This document shows, one piece after another, positions 1 to 13,300 of a stretch of DNA of 64,000 nucleotides. The stretch's first letter is position 1. Every line of letters starts with the position of its first letter. The notes under the pieces were generated by a model. The model was not told the origin of the DNA and did not search any database. It saw only the letters and a list, made by a program, of their open reading frames with translations. The DNA is from Ananas comosus (Eukaryota; Streptophyta; Magnoliopsida; Poales; Bromeliaceae), in contig NC_033628.1 in the NCBI RefSeq assembly GCF_001540865.1, forward strand, positions 4,326,831 to 4,390,830, read 5' to 3'. Made by a program: the position numbers and the translations under genes.

Positions 1-179
1 CCGCGTACGGCGACGCAACGGACAGCGCGTGGACCGGAAGGAGACGGGATTTGTGGTGTCCTAACACCGACAGCACCCGAACTGTTACCGCAAAAAAGCA
101 AACGTCACTCCCACGCAAACTCTCGGAAGACAGCAACCCCAATTCCTCTCCCTACTCCTGGGCCGCAGAGGGGGGAGTA
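1..179 (+). other. SDP6 upstream / 5' leader
   Basis: Immediately upstream of the SDP6 start. It contains a C/T-rich stretch just before the ATG. No TATA box is visible in the 179 bases available, so the promoter probably lies partly outside the window. Confidence 0.5.
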
Positions 180-537
180 ATGCCCGCAGCCTCTCGGCTG
201 CAGCGGGTCGGCGCAGCCTTGGCCTTGGCGGCGTCCGCCTCCGCGGCCTCGTGGGCGGCGGGCAGGGGCGGCGGCGGCGCTTCTCCTCCGGGGCTGGAGG
301 CGGCGCGGAGGAGGGTCGCCGACCCGGCGGCCGCGGTGCCGCCGAGGGGCGCGCAGGAGGCGGCGCTGGCGGGGGCCGCGCGGGCGGCGCCCCTCGACCT
401 GCTGGTGGTGGGCGGCGGCGCCACCGGCTGCGGGGTCGCCCTCGACGCCGCCGCGCGCGGCCTCCGCGTCGGCCTCGTCGAGCGGGACGACTTCTCCGCC
501 GGGACCTCCTCGAGGTCGACAAAGATGCTACATGGAG
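180..537 (+). CDS. SDP6: SDP6 exon 1: presequence and FAD dinucleotide fold
   Basis: Encodes the transit peptide and the first beta-alpha-beta FAD-binding unit. It ends after one base of a Gly codon with donor GTGAGAG at 538. The exon is very GC-rich, as is common for first exons of grass-like monocots, in sharp contrast to the AT-rich intron that follows. Confidence 0.95.
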
Positions 538-737
538 GTGAGAGTAATCTGCACTCCTTAATTATGCCATGCATGATAATATATAAATATAATCGCGTCA
601 TGAACCAAGTATCATCTGCTGCGGATTCACGTGAATTAAGAATAGTTTATTCCCAGTAAGATACTTGACTAACATTCTAACTTAATTAATTAAGATGGCC
701 TGAACATCACGTGTGAGCTTTGCGAGACCCCAAGTAG

Positions 738-802
<65 letters not shown>

Positions 803-1341
803 TCTGGCTACTATACTATTATGAGTACGATCGCCCTTGTACTCATAAGTTGTTTTCGATGATAGAGCTTCCGAATCGACGATCCACACCGTTAAACGTT
901 ATATAGAGCATTTGAAACATCTAGAAATCAAATTTTTAATTTTTCGATATCATTTAACTTACGATCAAAAGCTCACAAAATTGACAATTTTTAATGGCCG
1001 GTATGGAATACTTGCTAGTTTAACGGTGCAAAAGAATCCGAATAGGTTGAATTTTTGATAGAAAATTCTATTCACTACCTAGATAAAGATCAATAACTCC
1101 GATCTTAAATTGAAGGATCCGATCATCCATTTTAAGATATCGTTCGATTTTGACCGTTCATTTTATGCCCGCTTGATGGACTTTATTATGATTTTGAAAA
1201 TTATGAAATTTATTTTCTAGAAGTTTCAAATACTCTAGATCATATTTAACGGAGCGGATCGTCGATTTGGAAGCTCCATCATCGAAAACAACTTATGAGT
1301 ACGAAGGGCCCAATACTCATAATAGTATAGTAGCCCTACTC

Positions 1342-1378
<37 letters not shown>

Positions 1379-4300
1379 ATAGGGTTAAACTTTTAATCCG
1401 ATTTAAACATTTTGAGCGGTGGTTAGGCCCAAAAGATAAAGAGAGTTAAGTATGTTAGGACGGGAGTAGTTCTAGGATGGATGAACCCCTCGGAAGTTAG
1501 GGCGTCACAAGCTTCTCCACCCAACCAAAAGTGAACTTCTTAATTAATAACCTCGGTCTATGCTGACGTTGGTGAACCAACTTTATGGGTTAATTATTTT
1601 GATTCAATTCAAGTTCAAAAGAAAGCACAATTTAGACTTAAATTGCACAGAAATTTATCCTACGTTTTGCAGTAAGAAAACAAAGAAAATGTCAGCTCAA
1701 ATATCCTGTTGAACACTGACCTTGTCCGTTGCCTCTTCTATCACTGTACATAACATATCCACCATCACAATGCACGTGAGGGGGTGTTAAGACTATTTTT
1801 GTTGTTTCTTATTAGTTTGATCCTTTGGGTAACATTACATATGGGGTAATCTAGTATGGAGATAAACATAGCGTTTCATAATGCCAAGTAGGTGTTTGAA
1901 ATGTGCCCTTACACTTTAGGAAAGATTGCACGCATATTAGATTAGAAACCAAAATTTTGATGTCAAATATCTTTAGCTATGTTTGAAGAAATAAAGAGAA
2001 GATTTATACCCGAATTTGTGTCCCTAACATTGTATTCGAGATCCTTCTTCTTTACTCTTTACTTTTTCAGTCTGTTCTTTCATTTACTTCCCATGTTTTG
2101 CGAAACTTGTTTTCTTGTGAAGAGTGACTTTAGTACTTTAGTACTTGGGATTTGTTGAGGGGAATGAAAGCAGTAAAAAGATGGGACTTTAGGCGAGATG
2201 GAACTATAATTGTGAAGTTCTGACCTTTCTGAATTGGTCAGTTTTTGTTTATGTTCTTTCAAATTTTTGTTGCCGGTTGTCGATTGGAGTGAATAGATTA
2301 GGTTGTTCATGGTACCTGGTTGATGAGGTTTCTCACTATAAATTTTGAATTTAGGTCGAGTCTAGGTTAGCTTGTTGAACCAATCAGCATATAATGCAAT
2401 TTAACTTCTGAATAAACTGAAATAAATATTATCGAAAGGCGACTGCATCAATTCATGGCTATCCAGCTTTTATAAGCTATTTTGGGTTTGCTGAGCCTTG
2501 CCGGGCATATTTTTTTGTTAATGTTTGTAACATTGACTATTATTTTTGTGCATTGTTAAGTCTAGATAACTCCTGACTCTAAAACCTGTACCAACTTGTG
2601 CTATTCTTTGATTTCACAAATGTCTCTCAATGTGACTACTTTGTTGCTGTACTTAGATTCAATAAAGACATCTTGTTCAAAGTTTTGCTGGTTATATGGG
2701 AAAACTCATTGGTTGAGAATTTTGTTGGCTCTGAAGCTTTGGTATACAATATTAATCTTTGAAACTTACTGCCGCATCCATTGTGGTGGAATGTGGATTC
2801 AAATAGATTGCTCTGTAGTCATTGTTATTGATAAAAGTAGATCATAACTTATCCTGTTACTAGCTCATAGTTGGATATAATATAGATACATAGCATGAAA
2901 ACATCGAGGAGTTCACTGAAATTATTGTTTTCTGGATATCACCTGGCTCTCTTAATTAAAAGAAGTGGAGATGAATCAAGCGGGATCTCATTTTCGTCCT
3001 TGCTTTCTGCAGCTTGATGTGTTCATGTGACAAAAATTTTGAGATGGAAATTACACTTGACTCTTTAAAATTTAATGAATTAAACTAACAGTTTGATGAC
3101 TAACAGCAAAGGATTGGTTTGTTACAACTATCTGAACGATAATGTCATTTGAACTAGATAATGTATCCTGTGGCTTAATGCAAAAGTTAAGAGTGATAGT
3201 GGAGATAGATGGTGATAGTTGAAATGAAGGAAACAAGAATTACCCAAATAGCATAATATGATAAGAACATTGGCTCAGAAAGCACTACAGGCTAGGTATT
3301 CTGATACCAACTATGTTGAATGTCCTTTAAGGCAATACTGAAGGATCAAATGGCAACTAAGAGGGGGGGGGTGAATTAGTTGATAACTAAAAACTCAAGT
3401 AAAATTAAATCAAGATAAAAATTGCACAACTAAATAAAAGAAGAAAATCAAACTCAGATAACACAGATGATTTATCCTGGTTCGGCCCTTCTGCTTACTC
3501 CAGTCCGGTTCTTCTTCTCCTCGAGGTACCGATTTCACTATCACTTGGCCTTTTGAACAGGGCAAGACCAAAGCCGCTTACAATCACGCAAAACTTCTTT
3601 TACAATCTCTCAAGAAGCTCACAATTACAAATCAATAAACAATTAGGACTTAGAGAATTTTTCTAAAGTTGTGTCACAAACAACATCCAAGCCCCCCTTT
3701 AAATACACTAGCCATCATTTCAAAAATGGAACAAAAGCATAATTAAATTATAATTGATTTCAATTTGAATTTTAACCATATTTGCAAATGCATTTGAATT
3801 AATTCCAAAATAAATTCGAATTCATACCACATTTGCAAAACATTTGAAATATTACTATATTGAAAAGCTCATTTGAAATTATACTAAATTTATAAAATTC
3901 TTTTAAATTAATACTACAAATGAAAAACTTTTTGAATTCATTCCACATTTGTAAAAGCTTTTAATACAACACTTATAAAACTCATTTATATCATATTTCA
4001 TATTTTTTAAATTCATACTATATTAAAATCAAATTTGAATTTATACCATACATAAAATCACTTTCATACCATATTAAAATAATGGCTAATTTGACATTAA
4101 GCTCAAATCAAACCCAAAGGTGAATTGGTCAACTTGACTAGGTTGACCGGCTCAAATCCGATAAATTGTAAAGAAGTCCTCCAAATTTTTGTTGTGGCAC
4201 TTGTATCCAATTTGGTACAATTTGATGTTGTCCGGGCCAATTTGAATAATTTGATTGAATGGTTACCTTTGATCAATTCCGGTTCAGCTTGAGCCACTTT

Positions 4301-7300
4301 AAATTCAACTATAACCTGAAATTGCTAAATGACAAATTAAATCCAATATTTGTTTGTTATCATCAAAATTTATTATTGGATAAAATCCAACAAATACATG
4401 CTGAGGGTAGCTTCTAATCCAGTTCAGCATTGTGTTTGAATTATATTACTCAAAGCTTGACGGTAGCTTTTGTGATAGGACACCAGGACTTGAAGAAATT
4501 TGAGTGTGCTCGATAATTAAAATTGAGCTAGATTTTACAACTACTTATTTGCCACTTGTTGATGCAAAATAAGTAAAAGCAAAGTACAAAGATTGAAAAT
4601 AGCTTCAAAGCATGTTGCAATGCCACTCAAGACTTTATTCGTCCATGCCATTTACTTTAATTGGTGTACGCTGGGTCAACAGCCAGTTTCTTAGACCTTA
4701 ACTGCATTGGCCCACACGAAGCCAGGCCTTCGAGCACTCTTTGAATTTGGAAGATATCGGCTGGAAAGGGAATAAATATAAAGAGAAGGAAAAGGAGGCG
4801 ATGAGAAAATAGTCTTCAATTTGTTGACTTGGGTTGCAGTGACAGCACTATACATAAAAGCCACCTAACTTTGATACGAAGTGACATTTTATCAGGTTGT
4901 GTCCCTTCAAATGTTTCCGTTGACTTAGGGTGTAACTATCAATTAGTTACTACTTTGTCAATGGGTGCCTTCACAATAATTTCTTTATTTTCAAGAAAAA
5001 AATCTGCTGAAGAGAAAAGAAAACCTAGAGAAGTCCATATAGATATTGGTGATATAGTTACATACCTTAGTAGATTTTTCTTCCACCTGTTATATTAATG
5101 TCTTTTATCATCTTTTTATCCAGTTAATCCAATTCAGAGGTTAGCCAATGAGCTTATTCACCTACAGAATCCCGACGAAATTCTTTTTGTGTGACACCCC
5201 TTAATTTCTTTATTGTAGACTTCCAAGGGTTATTGTAGAAATATTTATCCATGGTTGTGTCATGCTATAATTTTTTTCCCCCTCCAATCGCGACTTTAAT
5301 TTCATCTTCATGTATATACTTTTAAAAGTGCATGTGTCAGTTGTTAAGATGTTTATGATTCTGTTTTTTCTGAACTTTGTAAAATATTAACACTTGAACC
5401 ATTTTTAAAGGAATTACAGACATTAGAACCACCCAAAGAAACTATTTTTTCATGAAAAATGATAAGCAAATTTGGGTCAATCTATGCCAGTGTATCCATT
5501 GCTAATTATATAAGAGGAGACTGGTAGGTGAACCAAGTCAGACATTACTTCTGTTCCTTGCTTAGTGCAGCTTGGTTGAACAAAAGCTGTGAACTGCTGA
5601 ATTTGCAGTCTAACCTTTTAATCTTAAAAAGTAAACTGATTTTTAATGATTGGCAACTAAGGATTAGTTTAGTGTCCCTGTTGTGTCCTTGTTCTAATTT
5701 TTTTCGAAGTTGATGAGTTGCTATTTTCTACTCATATAGTGTTGCATGCCCTGCATCTATCTGTGTTACCTAAGTATCTTATCAATTTGTTGACATTTAT
5801 TACTTGGGTATTCGTCATTTGTTCGTGTATATGGTCTGCTGGCTTTTGGGCTAAATTTAGAATTTTATTCTATGTATTGGCGTCATTTCCTATAAATGAG
5901 CTACTGAATCCATAATGCTGCATTGTACATTCAGGGGTCCGATACTTGGAGAAGGCAGTTTTTAATCTTGATTATGGGCAACTGAAACTCGTTTTCAATG
6001 CACTTATAGAGCGGAAACAAGCAATTGAGAATGCTCCACACCTGTGCCATCCTTTACCATGTATGACCCCCTGCTTTGATTGGCTCGAGGTTGTGTACTA
6101 TTGGATGGGCTTGAAATTGTATGATCTTATTGCTGGTCGAAGGATGCTACATTTGTCACGTTATTACTCTGCAAATGAGTCGTTTGAACTGTTTCCAACA
6201 CTAGCAAGAGATGGCCGAAATAGAAGCCTCAAAGGAACCGTGGTTTATTATGATGGGCAAACAAATGACTCTCGGCTGAATGTGGGATTAGCTTGTACTG
6301 CTGCTTTGGTGGGTGCAGCAGTGCTTAACCATGCAGAAGTTATATCCTTGATTAAAGATGAGGTTGGCGAGAGGATTATTGGTGCGCGCATACGTGATAC
6401 GCTATCAGGTAGAAGAAAGCTGGTCTTTCCTCTTCTCTGAATTTAGGTAAATTACCTATGACAACTTATGTAGAAAACAGCCAAGTCGTGTTTTCATATT
6501 CAATTAGAATATTTCGTTATATTTTTTTTACTCCATTTGGAATATTTTTGAATAAATGTATTTATTTTTCGTAAATTCTCCTCTGTCATATGACTTATAT
6601 TTCTCAGTAAGGTTTTAGGACATGTTGATGAACATTTTTCACAGAGCTTTTGCTAGGATTTTTTATGACTTGTTTATATGAACAGATGTTAGATTGTAGT
6701 TAGATTTGTAGTAGTTTATCTAAATCAAGTCAAATTCTAATTAAATTAGGATAGGAGGAGATTTAGAGAATAAGTTGAGTTTAATTAAGAGTCCAATTCG
6801 ACTATGAATTCTAATTAGGCTCTACATTGGGGAGCCATGCATTATATAATGCATACTACATCCACATTAAATTAATTAAGTCGTGGTGTAGCGTGCTCTG
6901 GAGAAAGGCTGAGTTGTGGTCTATACACGTCGGAGAGATATGAGCAAATGGGATGAGAGGCCGAGCCATGTGAGTCTCGTATGGATGTGATTTTGGGCCA
7001 TATGCGATAAAGCACATTGGCTGTATTTGGGACTTAGGTCTTTTGAGAGAGAGAAACTTTTATACTCCACCTTCGAATAATAAAAGTTTCCCCTTCGATA
7101 ATAAGTTTCCCCTTCGTCTTCACCCGTGGACGTAAGTTAGTGGCTGAATCATGCAAATATTTGTATATTTTATTTTTCTTCTCTCTTTCCTGATTCACTT
7201 TTGGTATTTTTGCGGCCAACGAATTTGGAATAGTTTCATACAAGGTTTAAAGTGCCGTGGCACGGGGGCGTGCCGTTGTTTGCCTGACACGGTACTACAC

Positions 7301-10300
7301 CGGCATGCTTCCGTGCCGACACATGGTATGTTTGCGTGCCGATGGATACGTACGACATCCTACTGGCACGCTTTGGCACGGATTTATTTCAGTTTTTTGG
7401 GTTTCAATAAACTTTTATAATGTTATTTTGAAAGATTTAATTAAATAATTATGAATATTTACTATGTATAACTTATCAATTTACATATTTGTAAGCTTTT
7501 TTGTATGTGAAGTACAACTACACCTGATACAAAATAAAAATTTTTACATGTTAGAATTTTAAAAGTGCAAAGACATTTCTTTCTTTCTTTTGATCATATT
7601 ACAGTTTTTCTTCTATAAAATACAAAAAAATAATTTTTAAAATAATTTGAAAATATTATTTTTAAAAGTATTTGAAAAAAAATATTTTTTAATTAATTTT
7701 TTCAAAAAAATTAGATCTATCAAAAAAATTAAGCAATAAATTTTATGACAAATAAATTAAATAAATTTATGTATCAATTGATTTAATTTAGCTTCAGTAT
7801 TTTTAATCTTCTAACGCAAAAATAAATTTTTATATTTGATGTGCCTCAAAATTTGTTTATTGAGTTCGATTTTGTTCTCTTAGTTTGCCAAAAATTTCAT
7901 GGTGCAACAAATTTTGATAAAATAATTTATGAAAAAAAATGGATGTCTATGGTGGAAGCAGAGGACTCAAGCCGATAAGGGTGGTGCGGGGGGTTTCGCC
8001 CTCTGCCTTATGGATCGGATATGTAAATTAAAAATTTGCCCGTATATTGATAAACAAAAAAATCAAATTATAATTTTTTTAACTTATCTAACAAGTAAAT
8101 CTTTGATTTGCAATATCCTTGGGGGGTGTGGGATACTTCGTGGTATCCCAAAGAACAAAACAAAAAGAAAAAAAAGCAAAAAGCAAAAAAAAAAAAGTAT
8201 GCCAGCACGGCACAGTGCCGTGGCCCGGACTTGCGTATTGCTCTGTCTCGCGCGATACGCAGGTTCGTGCCACAACGGAGAGGGGGCTCCGAGACCCCCC
8301 TGTACCGTGCACCTAGAAAGTGGCACGGTATGTGCCGCACTTTAAACCTTAGTTTTATATATAAAATATAATAGGGCTAAAATCTTTAACTCGACTATAG
8401 TATTTTGGGCGGTAGCTACGCCTAAGAGGTTGAAAGGGTTAAACGTGTTAGGGTTAGAGTAATTCTAGGATGAGTGACCTCCTAGGAAGTGGGACATCAC
8501 AGTTCGTATCAGAATTAATCACCAGTCAGAAATGTGAGACGAGTCTTGGCTGAGCTAGGATCATACAGTGGGCAAAAGGCCACCCTCGAGTTGACAATCG
8601 TTGTGGGTGGAGTGTAGCTCTCCACAAGGTCGGCTAAGGCTAGCGAGACGAGTTTCACATCGCCTAGTGCTTGTGAGTGTGTTTGAGCCTGACAAGGACG
8701 TCAGGACTTAAATGGGGGAGAAATGTGACACTCCTAGAATTTGAAATAGTCATATATATAAGGAATAATAGACCTAAAACCTCTTAACTCGGTTATAGCA
8801 TTTTGGGCGATGGCTACGCCTAAGAGGTTAAAAAACTTAATCATGCTAGGACTAGAGCGGTTCTAGGGTGGGTGATCCTCTGGAAAGTGGGGTATCACAC
8901 TGGTATCAGAGCCAGATTGTTCATTTGGGTGTCCAAAATGTCTACAAAACTTGAGAGATCAAGAAATTTGATCACCCAATAATTTCCTAAAAGGCGCTGT
9001 TGGGAAGGAAACAATGTTTGGCGCTTTAACGGAAAAGTAGAAGAGGGATATGGATGCCAAAGCCCTTAAGGCCATTCATAACGAAGTTCTACGTGAGTTC
9101 TTAACAAGAAGACTGCCGCGGCTCTATGGTTGAAGTTTGAGTCTCTTTATATGATGAAATCTTTCACAAATAAATTATATCTAAAGCATTGGTTACTTAT
9201 GCTACGCATATCGGAAGGTATGTCTATTAAATCTCATCTTAATGCATTTAATTATATTATTGCATATTTACAATCAATAGATGTAAAGATCGAGAAAAAA
9301 AGGAAGCCCTTTTATTTTTATGTTCTTTACCTCCGTTATATAAGCTTTTCAGAGAAACCTTCCTCTTTGATAGAGATATCTTATCTATTGAAGATGTCAA
9401 GTCGTTTATGCATTTTAAGGAACAAATTGATCGGCAGATCAATGGTAATTTGAGTGAAAGTACTGCAGAGGGCTTTGCTATGAGAGGGAGGCTCAAGAAA
9501 AGGGTTCTAGCACTAGCAGACAGAAATCAAGATCAAAGTCACAACATAGGAATTTGATTTGTAATTATTGTAAGAAGAAAGATCGTATCAAATCTAAATG
9601 CTTCAAGCTAAAGAAAAACAAATGCAAAACAACAAGAGTATAAAACAAGGAGAAACGAGCAGAAGTTACTCTTGCTGATGGCAGTTCTGATAGTTTGGAT
9701 TATGTTCTCTCTGTGTCTGACGAAATAAAACTTATGAATAATTGGATAATGGATTCGGCTTGTTCCTTTCACGTATGTCCTAATCGGGATTGGTTTTCCA
9801 CACATGAATCTATCAAAGATAGAGTTGTTTTGATGGGTAATTATTCTCTATGCAAAACTATTGGGATAGGAGTAGTGCGAATTAAAATACATGACAACAA
9901 AGTGAGCACTCTTTCTAATGTTCGGCATTTTTTGAATTTGAAGAAAAAATTTCTCTCTTTAGGTCTCCTTGATGCTAATGGATACAAGTACACCACTGAA
10001 GGTGAAGTTATGACAATTAGCAGAGGTGCTCTTGTTCTAATGAAAGTGAAAATGGATGAAAATTTATATATACTACAAGGATCTACTGTTACCGGTTCTG
10101 TAGCTACTTTCTTGTTTTTCGATTCGGATTCCAACATTATGAAATTATGGCACATGCATTTCGTGCACATGAGCGACCATGGGATAACTAAATTAAGTAA
10201 GAGATGCCTCTTATGTGGTGAGTATAGAAAAATTAGAGTTTTGTTAACATTGTGTATTTGGCAAGGCAAAAAGGGATAAATTTCAGTATTACAATTCACA

Positions 10301-13300
10301 AGACTAAAGATACTTTAGATTATATTCATTAGACATGGCAAACAAGCGAGTTGGGTAAACCACACGTGGTTTATTATACCCGCAGGTCATATAGGTGTGG
10401 GTAAAATTTACCTACAAATATTTTGCTAGTCTATATCTTTACCCCCGGGAGGGTGGGTATGCTGGTTCCCCGCAAGATTTCTTTTGTTTTGCCCTATACT
10501 GTCCAAATGCAAAATTAATACATAATTTTTAAAAGAACATAATATAACTTGTTTGAATTATCGCAACATACAATAAATAATATAAAGTCCTAAAATGCAT
10601 AAATTATATGTAAAAGTATTTTACTCGTAGGTCGGGCCGTCGGATGATGGTAGAGTGTTGCGGTAGGAGAGGTGGCGTGGTAGAAGACGTGGTCACTGTG
10701 AAAATAAGACACGAGGAGAAATTAGGTTTAGGGTTTTTAGGAATAGATAGACAATGAATATATTTTAATTAAACAAATATACGCAGGTACTCGCGGATAC
10801 CCACGAGTTACCCAAAATGCCCACAATTTAACAAGTACCCATCTGTTTTGCCTATAATTTTTGGCAAAAAGTTAGTACCATATTGGCAAATTTACGGGTA
10901 ATCCACGGGTACCCTTAGGAAAGGATTTAAGTGCCAATCGGCACAGGTCGTATCCACCATGCCATATCGTGCCAGCAAGATATCGACACGATATAGCTCT
11001 CATGTCGATGACACAGCTCAAAGCCTTATATTCTTTAAATTAGTAAGTAATTTATCAATAAAGTTCAAAATATTTGATAAAAATACATAATAAATAGTTG
11101 GAGTATTTTGTTGCTAAAGAAAATAAATAGTTCATGCTATTATGTGTTGACACACTTGTATTTTTTGTGACTGGCACGCATCGGCACGGTTCGGTACGCA
11201 CCGTGCTGTACTGTGCCAGCAAGTTGATGCAGCAAATAAATCTCGTTTTATTTTCGAATGCAATTTTCTTTTATTTTGTAGGTTCATGTTTGATTCGGAC
11301 TTAAATCATTAGTTTAGTTGATTTGGCTAACCCAAACCCTTTTCTCCCATAAACAAAAAAAAAATCCCAAAAAGACCATTGGAATTCCCAAAAAAAATAA
11401 AAGAAAGACCTTTGAAATTCTCAAAATTGCTTCGTTTTCTATTCATGACTCTTGGGTGACCGTGTTATGTTGAAAACGAAAAGACAATTAATTTATTATA
11501 GGAGGGCTCTCAATACTATAAATACATGGTTCTTGAAGCCTTAAAGGAGATATATTTGGATGAATAGAAAACTCTACTCTCACTCTTTATCCTTGGTCTT
11601 CTACTTCCCGGTGAGATCATCGACGCTTCTTCCTCGCGTCGAGATCGTCTTCTTCCTCAACTTGATTGTTGTCACTTCTTCCTCATGACAAGATCGATTT
11701 CTACTTCTATCCCTCCTCTTCTTCCGAGTCACTACCTCATCTTCTTCTTCCCCGTTGCCGAAGTTCTACCCGTGGTGTACCGCCCCCCTCGTCGATCGTG
11801 GATTCCCCGCAATCGTGTGAACGGTGCACTTTTTGTATCTCTCATCTCCTGATATCCTATTATCCCTTTTTAATCTAGCCTTCCACCATTACCAACCATA
11901 TTTGCCAAACCACCAAACCTAAAGCTTTAAGTCCGATAAAGCTGAATTTACCTTTTGAAACTATTATATGTATTTTCAGTTGGTTGTTATTATCTCATAT
12001 ATTGAAGGTTTATCATCATCTTAGTATTACTTCAATTTGATTTTAATTTTTTGTCTTGCTGAAATTTTTGCTTCCTTGTTTAAAGTTTATCGGAATTGAT
12101 AAATTGAACCTAGTTTTACCTTTAAACAAAAGCAAACTTGAAAATTCAATTTTAGCAACCTCTCGGTTTGCATCACAAGTTTCCGGCACGACCCCGTGCT
12201 ATGGCACTTAAATCCTTGCCCGTAGGTACAGGTAGAGATTGCCAAATCTAATATTCATTCTGATCTTTGAGGACCCTTACGTGTTTCATTTAAAAGTAGC
12301 GCTCGATATATGCTTTCTTTTATCAACTATTATTCTAGAAAATTTTGGGTATTTATGTTGAAGTATAAAAGTGAGGTGTGCAAACACTTCAAGCAGTAGA
12401 AAGCTATGATGAAAATTGGACGAAAGAAAATCAAGCGACTCAGAGCAGAGAATGGTTTGAAATTCTGCTCATCTAAGTTTGACGAATTTTGTAAAAATAA
12501 AGGCATCGTTCGGCACAAATAGTCAGACATACTCCATAGCAGAATGGAGTAGTAGAGCTTACGAATAGGATCCCTTTGGAGAGAGCGCGTTGGATGCTCT
12601 TGAATGTTGGTTTATTGAAGGACTTCTGGGCAGAGGTACTTTCTATCGCTTTTTATTTGGTTAATCGTTTTAAGTATACAACTATTGAGTGTAAAACTCT
12701 GAAGGGGGTATGGTCTGGTAAACCTGCTAATTATCTACTTTACGAGTATTTGGATGCCTTGCATATGCTTAAGTTAATAATGGTAAATTAGAACTTAGAA
12801 CTCTAAAATATATATATTTTTTTGTTATGTATCTAAGGTGAAGGGCTATTGATTAATCAGATGAAGGGCTATTGATTATGATACCGTGATCCCAAATATC
12901 TAAATTTCTTGTAAGTAGGGATGTTACTTTTGATGAATCTGCCAGTTTCAGCTGAAAAAGTAGTTTTTTGTTGACACTGCTTCAAAGAAGGTAGAGGATG
13001 TTAAGAAGCAAATGATGTTCGAGACAAATGATTCAATATTTCTGCAGAAAGGTCTCTCTTCTCAGCCTGATCCAATGCAGGTACTTGATAGCTCCGAAAC
13101 AGAACAAATTCGACACAATACAACATTTCTATAGGTCAACAGAGAAGACAGATAAAGCCGCAATAGTGATATATAGATATAGTAGCGTCTTCTTTATCTC
13201 TAGTTGACGAGAATTGATGCTTGTTGTAATGGAATAAAGAATTTGAAAAGATGACCTCTTTCCTCTCTTGGAGGTGTCAGTGATTTATATTATAATAATA

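Noticed and set aside
85..601. Minus-strand frames opposite SDP6 exon 1
   Set aside because: Arg/Pro-rich shadows of a GC-rich coding exon; the plus strand carries the conserved protein.
7969..8371. Overlapping small frames in the hAT element
   Set aside because: Arise from GGCAC-rich ends and A-rich runs; no domain and no codon bias.
8438..8491. A 5S rRNA gene
   Set aside because: The 5S-like sequence is incomplete, mutated and inside an LTR with a matching partner LTR; it is a Cassandra element.
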